Shown here: piece after piece, positions 12,101 to 24,100 of the stretch
How the letters are laid out: each line of letters begins with the position of its first letter
How positions within the stretch are numbered: the stretch's first letter is position 1
Assembly (NCBI GenBank): GCA_019054805.1
Contig: JAHQIY010000003.1
Span: 3,100,001-3,164,000, forward strand
Reading direction: 5' to 3'
Length of the DNA: 64,000 bases
Origin: Brachionus manjavacas
Lineage: Eukaryota; Rotifera; Eurotatoria; Ploima; Brachionidae
Notes under the pieces: model-generated
What the model was told of the DNA's origin: nothing
The model's database searches: none
Seen by the model: the letters and a program-made list of their open reading frames with translations, nothing else
Translations under genes and position numbers: made by a program

Positions 12101-15100
12101 AGCCTCTGCAGCAACTTTTAACTTTAAATATATTCTCAAAGAAATGCACATCTTTGCCAATGGATGAAACTTGAATTGCAGAATACTTCCAGAGACTGGG
12201 TTCAAGTAAAAAGTTTAATGAACCATCAAATAAAATTTAAAGAATAAATTATAAAAAAAAATTTAGAATTCTCATTTTTTAACTTGTATTTTTTGCACTA
12301 AAATGCACAACACCTGGAATCAGAGTTGTATTAAAGTCACAAGTCTCAGTTCAAGTTCAAACTTGTGACTTAAAAACAATTCTGAGTCAAATTAATACTT
12401 ACTGTTCATCTACACTTTTTTTACTATTAGGCCTTTTTAAAAGACAGGAAGAACTGTAGACTAAATGATAAATAAAATTCAGCTCCCTGTAATTATCTTC
12501 TTTGGTTGATCTAAAATCTCTGGATTCAATTTTCTTCAGAAACGATTTTTTTAAAAAAGACATCGATTCATTTAGCACTGAACTAGTAATATCCAAAGCA
12601 GCTGATATCTCGTGAACATTGGGGATGTGGTACTCGATTTTGAGCTCATCAGGACTGATGTATTTTCCCCAATCCTATATTAAAATTAATAAAATTAATA
12701 TAAATAAAATATAACTGATAAAATTTTAAAATTCGTATCTTTTTTTTAAATAAAAAATACTTACTCTAAAAGGAAGATGCTCTGAAAAAAAATCTTTCTC
12801 ATTTTCGAATACAAAGGTGTAATCAACTGAACGATTTTCAATGGGATAAATCCTGGTCAGAGACGTAATTAAGTTATTATAGCATGAAGTCATATTTGAT
12901 ATACAATCTTTGTTTGTAGTTTGACGATAGATTTTTAGAATTTCTTTAATATCATGCATATTTTCTAGTAGTATGGTTCCATTTGATTTAAGAAGCTTTG
13001 GATAAAATTAGATTTAAAGATTGTAAATATTTTTGAGCTAGGGATTTACATGCGAAAATAGATGAAGATTCCAGAGAATTGATGGATCACATCTTTCGGA
13101 TTTAATCAAGATATTGACTAAATAAAAAAGAAGAATTTTAAAATTTTAATTTTTAAAACCGGCAAAAACGATGATTTTGTCAAAAAACTACTACTTTTTG
13201 AAAATCAAACGATGATATAATTATACTATGGTAACAAATAGTAAAAAATAGAAATATTTAAAAAAAAAATTTTTTAAAGTTTTTTTTTTATTTTTTAAAA
13301 AATCCTTTTTTGTTAAAGTCAAATATTACTTCTATTCTTAAAAATTTAGTAAATAAAGAATTTAAAATCAAATAAAAAATTTCTCTTAAATAAAAAACTT
13401 ATTTTTTAATAATTCAAATGGGCAAATTTTAAAATATTTAGGCAAAATATTTTACTAGATGAAATAGCTTAAATATTTATATTTTTATCTCATAATATAT
13501 AAATATGAATCCATTTTCTTAATCTTTAACCCTATACTTCTGTTTAAAGATTTTTTTTAAAGTTTCAATAAAACTACTATCGGATTCACTTTCTAAATCA
13601 AGCATTTCATATTTTGATTTTCGCAAAAAATCTGATGTCAATAAAAGGTTTTTTTTAAATCAAAATAGTTGTTTATTTTTTTTCAAACTGATTTTAAATC
13701 CAAAAAACCTTTTATTGACATTAGAATTATTTCTAAAATTATAATAGAATTTTTTCATTTAATTCAGAAATGCTTAATTTAGAATATCATATCATATTTA
13801 GATAATACATGTAGCATTTTTGTAAAGTAAATCAGAGTTGTTTAAAAGTCCCCAATTAAAGTCCAAGTCAGGACTTTAAATTAAAAAAAAAAAAATAACT
13901 TAATCTCGATGACTCGAAGTTTCGAGATGGCTTAGTCAATTTTTTCTCCAGTTATACAAATTAATCAAATAAATTTTTCTGTTTTTCTATTTATCTAGAG
14001 TAATTATTCTAGGAACGGAAGATCAAAAAAATTTGCGCCTAATTCTAAACTACTTTCAAAGCATTTTTTTCAATTTTTTTTTATTTCTTAACATGATCGT
14101 CAATTTTATGAAAGACCAACTAACAACAAAAAGCCAAGTAAAAATGATTCTTTGTAATTTAACAGAAATTAAAAGAAACAGTTGTCATCAATTTTGTGGG
14201 TATAAATTTGCAGAATATCTTTAATTTATAGAAAAATAAAAAAATAAAAAAACTAATTTGTAGAATATTTCTTCTCTACAATATCACTCTCGGCATAAAA
14301 ATATAATTAACTTTTTAATATTTATTATCAAAAAACTTCCTTTAAAAATTAAAAAATAAAAGTCGCTTAAAAAGATTTAAAATTCGGATAATCGAATGAT
14401 TAAATAATTGTAGCAATCTTTTTTCACATTTTATATTAATTCTTTCATATATTCTAATTTTGAGTAAATTGTGCACTAAACTTGATTAATTTAAATAAGT
14501 AACATTTGCAATGCTATTTAAATTTTTTTTTTAAATCTCTTTCCATATTCTTGTAGTAAATAAATACTGACAATAGAATTTCAATGTCTGAAAAATCAAT
14601 AAGTTTTTTTGTGAGTTCAAAAAGATTATTATCAATAGCCAATCACACAGCAACAATACAAGCCGATTCAACTTATAAACTCAACTGGCATAACTTCCCA
14701 GTATTAATAATTGGTTCAAGTGATAGTGATCACAAATTTCATCCTTTAGGGGTTGCCCTATGTACAACTGAAAACTGGACAACTGAACAGTATCGCACTG
14801 CATATGATTGGTTAAGACGCAAAGATAATGTCATAACATCAGCTAAAAATGGCCCTAAAAGTTGTTACTTTAAATCAGGCCCTTCTCAACATCAAGTAAC
14901 GAATCAAATGAAAAAAAAATACAATGAATCCAATTCAAATCTACAATCGAATCTCGAATCATTTGATCATTATCATTCAATTCTGTTTTCCATGTGGAAA
15001 ATGACATTAAACTCCGATAATTGGAAGAAAAGTAAATGCAATTGTCCAGCATTTTTAAAAAGAAACATGTGCAAACATATAATTGCAATTGCAGCAATGA

Positions 15101-18100
15101 AACACTTAGTTACAATACCAATTGCAGCCAAACAAGTGTTGATTGATGGTAAAAAACCAAAAGGGCGTCCGCCGTTAGCAAAAAAGGCATTGGTTTATTA
15201 TCCTAAAGATATTATAAAGTCACAAGCAACAACAAGTACTCCAGCAACGAGTAAACCAACCGCTAAGCCTGCTCGCAAACGAAAACAGACTGAAGTTACT
15301 GAAAATACTGATGAAATCAGTAATAAAAAGCCTAAAATAGGTGAAAATCAGGTAAGTGATTTAATTCTTAAAGCTAGACGGACGTGTTAGACCTCGCAAA
15401 AATTAATACTACTACTACATCTTACACTTCTTTTTTTTAAATGTTACTTGATTTAAAAACTTTTTCTTTAAATAAAAAATACTTTTTCTGTTCAATAAAA
15501 TTTATTTTTACTACCGCTTTTATTTTTTATTCTCATCGTTATAACAATTTTTTGGGTCCTATTAATTATTTATTTTCTGCTCATTAGTTGTTATTATTTT
15601 TTTTCAATATTTTTGTCTTTATTGAAACCTAAAACTCCTTCAAAGTGCCAAAAAGAGACTAATCTAGTCTCTTTTAAAATTTAAAAAATTATACTTAAAA
15701 TTTCCGTTCACCATTATGTCAAATCAATACTGTATGGTCTTTTATAGGAATTCTAACGAAAAAAATTTTAATTTAATATTTTAATCTCAAGATTAAGGGG
15801 AAGTTTAACTTCTTGGCATTCGTAGCCAGAAATTTTTAATTAGAGAGTCGAAATTAAATAAAATTACACACTTAAACATTAGTCATTCCTAGAATGTAAA
15901 AATAAATTAAAAAAATAATTACAATTTTTCATTTTCGACAAACAAACCATACTTTCAAAGACATGCTGAAAAAATTTTTCAAAAGCTTTTCGTCCATATG
16001 AAGATGATACCAAAGAGCCAATTAGATAAACAATAATTTCACCTGACTTTGCATTGAACACTCTTCCATTGATATAACTAAATGTTTTGTCAACAATTAT
16101 TTTCAAAATTTGACTCGATGACTGATTGACCAAAACATTAAGCATTTGAACAATGTGCACTTGAGTTACATTTTCATCCGTAAGTGTGCTGCTGACCCTT
16201 GAGTAATAGGAAGCCTGGTGCGCAGTGTCGGACACATCAACCGAAGTATCACTTGCCAAATGATCAATAAATGTAAAAAGTCTGCTGAATAGTGAATGAA
16301 TAAAATCCACAAAATTTCCAGTCATCAAACAAATGTCTTTGTCGTAGTCAGTCAAATCATCTCTGATTTTCAAGGCCGGCGTACAATCACACAAAATTAT
16401 GTGACTGAGCATATTTGTCAAAAACTGAAAAGTAAGAATGAGTTTGTTCAGATCGTTTAGGTCGATGCCGGGAAGGACCGAAATTAGCAAACGAAGAACG
16501 TGTTTTTGTGTGCCAAGACTTTGGTCATATGATACCAGCTCTCTGGGCACAGAGACTAAACAAGCCAGCAATGGAGTGTATCGGTGAGGCTGAGCATTAA
16601 TCTCAAAACTTTCATGCATTTGATCGATTAATGTCGGCAGCATCAGATCTGCTCGCAAAAAGCAAAGGTACTGAAAGGTTTTGATGGCATCGTTAAAGTT
16701 GTTTTTGCTAAAAAGCCCTTTGAGAACAATGTCTTTCAAACAAAAAACTAATTCTTCGATATCACTAGGTTGAATAAAACTCTCTGTGCCTCGACCTTCT
16801 CTTAACCATTCATATTTTTTGAGCTTCTCACTTTTTAAATAATTTATTTCATTATTTTTTTAATAAAATTTATTTAAAAAAAATTTGGTGAATTATCAAA
16901 ATATGGACAAAAATTAAGGTTTAAATTATTGGTTTTGAGAAAATCAGTACAAAATGAAAAAAATAACAGAAAATTTTTTTTAACTTTTTAAAAATTGAAT
17001 TACTTTTTTTCTAAAGGTTTAAAATTAATTCTGAGAGTGCATCATGGTGCATTCATTTATTTGAAATTTTATAGAAAAAAAAAAAAATTACTGCTGAAAT
17101 CCTTTCTTTTTTAACTATTTTTTCTATCATATTTTTCTATCTGAAAATAAGCTATTTATTTAAAATTAAATAAAGAACGGGAGACCTATTCATGCTACAC
17201 AAGATCACTAATGCGATATGTGGCTATTCAAAGAAAAGATTAACATTAGTAAAAGAAAAAGAAGGTAGTATTCTAACAATTGAAAGAGAGCAAGGAAAAA
17301 ATATGGATTGAGTCTTTTAGAGAAGTTCTAAATAGACCAGAACCTAAAGAGTCTTCACAACCTGTACCAGCTAGCACTGACCTCGATATCGACGAAGAAG
17401 TGCCCAGTCATAAAAATAAAGAATCTGAAAAATAGAAATCAACCAGAAGACTGGTCAAAAGGCCTAATTGTCAAGCTCCCTAAGAAAGGTAACAAAATGA
17501 TCTGTGACAATTGACGAGGAATAAAACTGCTATCAATAGCTATCAATTGCAAGCTGCAGCATTATTAAGGAAAGAGTGAAGAACTCCTTAGTCAGTGTAT
17601 TAAGAAAAAGATTGAGATAGCTCGGGCATGTAATAATAACAGAGTTGGTCAAAAGTCAAACTTAAAAGTCAGAATAATTAAAAGTCAATTATTATTTTTG
17701 TCAAATGATTATTTTTGGATCAAAGTCAGACTTTGACTTGAGTCCACTCAAGTCAACTTAATTATTTTCAGGCTATAACATTAGACCTCATCTTTCTATA
17801 TTAACACCAAATTACAGAAAATTAACAATGATAAAATGTAATTTAAAAACCTTGAAATTCGAGAACTAAATTTTATTTAAAACAAAAATTTTTAAAAAAG
17901 AATTTTAGTTTTAGTCAAAGCCCAGACTTGACTTTGATTTTTGACCAACTCTGACTAATAATGAAAGAAACAAGGTTACCAAAAAGAGCCCTTAAATAAA
18001 CTCCTCAAGTGCGACGTAAGGTAGGACGACCAGCATGAACATTGAGGTCAACAATCACGAAAGAGCTCATCAAAATGAGGGTCATGGGGAAGAGCAAAAG

Positions 18101-21100
18101 TAAAGGCAACAAATCGACTTTGGTAGAAATTAAAGTAATGACCCTATCCTCCACAAGTAGTGTACAAGGAAAAAAAAAACGAAGTATTTTGGGAATGCCT
18201 CTGGGTCTAATTGAAAATTTTTAAGATCTAAAAAATTTGCCTTAATATCACAAAAAGAGCTACAATCTTGTCGTGAACGAAATCATGATCGCAAACAAAC
18301 TTGCCAAGTTGGACGAATTTAAATCGATCGGACAGGACGGAATTCACCTTCGCGTTCTTAAGGAGTGTGCCACATAAATCGCTCAGCAACTTGCCCATAT
18401 CTTCAATTTTCCCTCAGCACTTCATCTCTTCCTGCGATATAAGTAGCAACGAGCATACAACAAAAACCAGGTCATCTACGCTAAAAAATAAGGATGGCTC
18501 TCGGATTAAGCTTCATAACACCTCCGAAGAGCGTAACCTGGGCATCATTCTGATCATTTATTTGGAAATGCATCTGGGTCTAATCGAAAATTTTGAAGAT
18601 CTTGATTTTGCGAATGATTTTGCCTTAATATTGCAAAAAGAACTACGTGAAGGAGAAAACCGGAAGTTTAAGCTTAACACTAGATGTGTAAGTCTGGAAA
18701 TGAACATCAGAAAAATAAAAGTAACTTCCATTAACAAGGAACTGAAAGCACCAATTCTTGTTTCAGATGAAAATCTAAGATTATGTTTAAATCGCCATCT
18801 CTTCGACTGAGGACTAAATTTTATCTTTATAGTAGTCTCGTTAAATCTGTATTGCTATATTGATCTGAATGTTTGAGAATGATTGATTGTTATCTTCAAA
18901 AAGTTGAAGTACTTCATAAATCGTCTATCCGAAAGTCATTATAAATGAGGAGCTGTAAAGGAATTCAAGGACCGAGCCGATCTACAACATGATATGCAGC
19001 AGACGACTTAAGTGACTTGGAAATGTTCTAAGAATGCCAACAGACAGAATTCTTAGAGTTGCATTACCTTTGAAATCTAAGGGAGGAGAACAACTGAAAG
19101 AGATCTGAAAGAAATGAAACTCACATGGGGTCAATCAGAAATTTACGCTAACGATAGGATAAAATGGAGGGGATGTGTGGACGCTTTATGCTCCACTGGG
19201 AGTAGAAGATTAAGGAAAAAGAAGAAATGAATTTAAAAAGATTATATTTAAAAATTTGGTCCCGAAAAGAAAATTTCTATTCAGATAGATCATATTTTCT
19301 TTTAAGTAGAATTTAAAAAAAAACTTACAATCGCATTCTCTCGATTAAAGCTTCAGGTATTCGTTGGAGCAAAGAAAAAAAATTATCCTTAAAAATTAAA
19401 ATTAAAATTAAAAAAAAAACAGCTAAGTTTTTAAAGCTTTTAAAAGTGATTTTTTTGGTTTAATGATAAAAAAATTTTTTTTTATTTTTAAGTTCGAAAC
19501 AGCCATCGAAAAAATTGTTTCGAATATTAAATCTAAAGTCGCGTCAACGCAATGACTTAAAATTTTTATTTCTATAAGTTGAAGTCATGACTTGAAGACT
19601 ATTGCTTTAGCCTTTTAAATATTTTTAAAAGTAAAGTGTGAAAAAAAATTACCAATTGACCATCGTTTGATGGATAATAATATGATCTTAAAATATGAAA
19701 AAGCTTTTTAATGTGGAGCATGCAACAATTTCGGTCTGATCCAGTGCCAATCATTGATACAATCCATAAACCGATGGAATCGATTTCTATCTCCGAATAG
19801 GAGAAAGTATTCAAAAAGCCGTTTATTAGATTTATTGAATCCTTAGGAGTGTTGTCATCAATATTAAGGGTCATGCTATTAGCCATTGTCAAGCCCAATC
19901 CACGCAGCAGCTTACTGAATATATATGGAATGTAACAAGTCCAGTCAAATAAACCCACACAATCTTTGGCGACGCGTGAAAAAAGACCCAAAATATTCTA
20001 GAAAGAAAGCTTTTAGATTTACTTCAAAAATATAAAACTCAAGTACCATCTGAATATAAAATCCTAAAAGTTAAGATTTTCTTATTGGAACTTGAATTTT
20101 AATTTAAAAAAAATTAAATATTTATTTATTGAAAATTTAATTTTTTCAGAATAAATAGACTCTTTAGTAATTTGTTAATCTTTGAGACTAAAAAAATCTT
20201 TTAAATATTAAGTTTTTTGGAAAAATGGTTTTTAAACAGTAAGGAAGTCAAATTTATTTTAAAAAATTTTACTAATTTTTGAAAAAAAAATTTCAAAATT
20301 ATTATTTCTATATTTCAAAAATTTTTTAAATTTTAGTGAATTTAATACTCTTTTGGAAAATGTAATCGAAAATTCCATCATTTTCTCTAAAAAATTTAGA
20401 CTCAAAGAGTACCAACTTATAAAAGTATCGATTAAAGTTGAACCTAATGATTTCATTTTTGAAAACATTCAAAATTCATATTTTAGTTTTTATCAAATTA
20501 TAATGATCAATTAAGTATCTTCTTCATACCTTTGTATTTTCACAAAAAAAAATCAACTATGGAAATTTTCCAACAGTTGAACGAACATTAAATGCTATTT
20601 AAAATGGGCAAATTGAAGTTAATGATCAAATCAAAATTTTGAGTTTTTGATTTAAAATAATGGTTTTTCAAATCAATTTTTTAAAAAATAAATGGCTTTA
20701 CTTTTTTGAAAGATATCTTTAATTATGAAGAAAATTATATAAATTTTTATCTGAAGAAAACTAAAATCTTGATAATTTGAAATTTTGCAATACAAAATTT
20801 AATTTTTTCGCTTCAATATTTTTCGAATTTTTTTAAAACATTATTTTAAGCCATTGTTTGGATACCTTTATATGGATTTTTAATTTTTCTTTAAAGTTTT
20901 TAAATGACGGTTTTAGAAAAATCAATAAAAGATGAAAAAAAAAAAATTTTTTTTTTTAAATTTAAATAATAGGCATCTTATTTTTAATTAAAAAATTTAT
21001 AACAACAAATTTCATCATTTTTATTAAGATTTTAATCAATTTAATTTTGATCACGTGATCATGATCATGAACTTTTAGCATAATTTGTTCGAGATTCCCA

Positions 21101-24100
21101 AAAATTTTCATAACTAAATTCTGTAAAATTTTAAGAATTATTTTTTGTACAGTGTTTCTGTAAAAAAACCAACATCGTTTAAATTAGGTTATTTTACTTA
21201 AAATTAAGTTAAAAAAATATACATATTCCTAGGCGCTCATATCCTTTTCAAGTACCTTTTTGAGCAACGGCTCCGATCTGACACAGAGGCTATTGCATCG
21301 AGTTGATCATCTACACCGAAATTATTACCCAGTCGAAACTGGTGCCCCTATTTTTATGATGAAAGAAGTTTAAACATTCGCCCCGTATTGTAGAGATATT
21401 TTGAAGATTTTTTTACCCTCAGCTGGTTTTGTACCCTCGATCCTCTGCTTGCATGACTAACACGCAAACCATTCGGCTATACGGGCTCTAATTTTAAGTA
21501 AGCTTACGTAAAATTGCAAAAATGTTAGTTTATTTAGATATATATTTTTTTTTTTTAAATACTAAAAAATTATATTTTATTACAAAATTTTACCAAAATT
21601 TACCTTGAGTAATTTGACCCATAATTGCGTAATGGTAAAATTAGTATTTTGAACAATTTTTATTTTACTCTTTTTCAGGGAAGATTTTACAAAAAATTAT
21701 TAAATAAATTTAATGTAATTTTACCAAATATGGGTTTTTTGTAAGGTTAAGTGCAGTAAAAAATGGACCTGTACGGACTAATTTTTTTATTTCTTTTTTA
21801 AGTAATGGGTATTCAAAAATAATGATCAAACTATTTAGAAGTAAAATTTTATGCTCTAATTGACCGAATTTAATCGAATTTTGTTCAAATATTTTACTAT
21901 AACAAAAAAGAAAATTAAAATATTTAGTTGATAACTGAAAGAAAAAGGTCATCTGGAGCACCTTTGTCTGTAAATCACACCTGTCATAAATTTATTATCA
22001 TATTAATGATTAGAATAAGCACTTAAATTTAGGAATTTACCTCTAAGACCCTCTCGAACGGCGTTTATTCTTCTGTTTAGTTCCCATTTTTATAAAAATA
22101 GAAGTTTGCATAAAAGCTAGAATGTAAAATTATTTAGAATTAGAAATAGAATTTTTTTTTAATTTTAAAAACTAAAAATTAATTAATTTAGTTTGAGTTT
22201 GAGAAAATTTAAATTACAGAGCTGATTTGTTACTAGGACCTGACGATATTTTACGTAAATTAACGTTATTTTACGTTAAAAAATGTAATTTTTCATGATT
22301 TTTGACTTGTCGATGATAAACTTAAATTGAATTGTACCAATTGTTACCAGAAAGAAATAGATCCTAAATTTTCATTTCCAAAAAGATATATTAGAGCTTT
22401 TATCGGCATCTTTAATGCAAATGTTCCTCTCAAAGTCATGTGGTCAAAAATTTATAAAGTTCAATTTGTTTCTGTAATGGAAACAAATCGAGCTTTACTT
22501 GTGACAATTTAAAACAATTTACATGTGATCTTTCTGTAGGAGAGAAGGTTTAAATCGATCTGTAAGAATTTTTAAGAACAAGCTACGAATTTAAAAAACA
22601 TTTTTTTCCTGTTTTTGTATCTAATTTATTTTATGAATGATTTAAAATTTTAACCTTAAAAATATGCATATTTTTTTTAAATTAAAATAAAAATTAATAA
22701 GAGACATTTATCTTTATATTCAGTATATTTTTTTAACATATTTTGAATAATTATGGTACTTGATGTTATCAAAAAAGCATATTTTTTTAAAGGGTTTTTT
22801 TGGACCCTTTTAGTACTTGACGTTTAAAAAAATCGGTGTTTGAGTGTTAATAACAATACAATACCATAAAACATTGTTGCCGGTTATGTTGACTGGATCT
22901 CTTTGACATATTAGTGGGAGTAGTGTTACGTAAAAGATTTAAAATTTTTCTATTCAAAACACAAAAACACTTCCATTTATTATTTATTTAACTATATTTA
23001 TATATTTCTTAACTTGGCGCCGGCAATCAATCAGCTGAGTTAATCTAAAAAACTAGCAACTAGATTCATGACACTCATGAACATGAAAGGAAAAATAACT
23101 AGGGTGAAGCAACGCCTATATAATATAGTAACACGTCAACAAACATGTTAAGGAAATGTTTGCCAACATGTTATTGTTATTCAGAATTTTTCTTATTTTC
23201 CCAATAAGCAAAGCAAGTTCTGAAAATTCTATTTCTATTTTAAAAGGTCTAAAAAGAAGGTATAGGATTTCGATCTGACAAAATTAAAAAATTTTGCTCT
23301 ATTAAGAAATTTGTGTTTGTTGAGAAATTTTGTTCAAAAAAAAAATTGAAAGATAGAATTTTTTGTTTTTTTTGTTTAAATTATTTTTTAAACTCAAAAA
23401 CTAATAATTTTTACGTAAATTCCAGTTAATAAGATCTGTTTTTTAACATGTAAATATTGCAAATTTTCAGCATTTTCAATACTTTTTTTTATTTGATTAA
23501 ATAAAAATTTATCAGAAAATAAATAATGTTCATTTAATTTAAAATTTAATATTTATATTTTGGAGATTTATATTCTTAATTTCAAGTCCCAATAATAAAA
23601 TTTAGATAATACTTAAATTTTAAATTCCTTAACTTAACTAGATATTTACTTACAGTTTCCCAATAGACTTTTCCACTAAAGTTAAGCCATAAATCCAAAA
23701 ATTCTCTTAGCCAAAATTTAAGGCTGTTTCCTTGATCGAGCAAAATTGTGGGCAAAAACAGACTAAATCTATCGAAGGCATAATTCATTGACATGTCAAA
23801 TGGGCACATCAATGGCCGCCATTCTTCAAGCATATCATTTACTGAGCTTTCATCAAAATAAATTCTTGCAAAGCTAATAAAGTTCAAAAATGATATTTGT
23901 TCTATGTTGCTGGAAAAATTAACAATTAACAAAATTATTTTAAAAAATTTGATTTCAACTTACTCAGGCGCAAAGATGGATGATTTCTCATCTATTTTGT
24001 GAATACGTCTATAAAGTGTGTACAAAGGGCGCCAGTCTATTCGAAGATCATCTCTTTTTAGGAGATAGTATTTCCTTTAAAAAATTTTAGACTTAGATTT

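Noticed and set aside
22327-22512. Plus-strand open frame of 61 codons without ATG
   Set aside because: No homology, no start codon; within PSME4 intron 4, near chance length for this composition.
23013-23024. TTGGCGCCGGC inside the solo LTR as a primer-binding site
   Set aside because: It lies in the middle of a unit whose ends carry a perfect target duplication, so it is internal to the LTR and cannot be a primer site placed after it.
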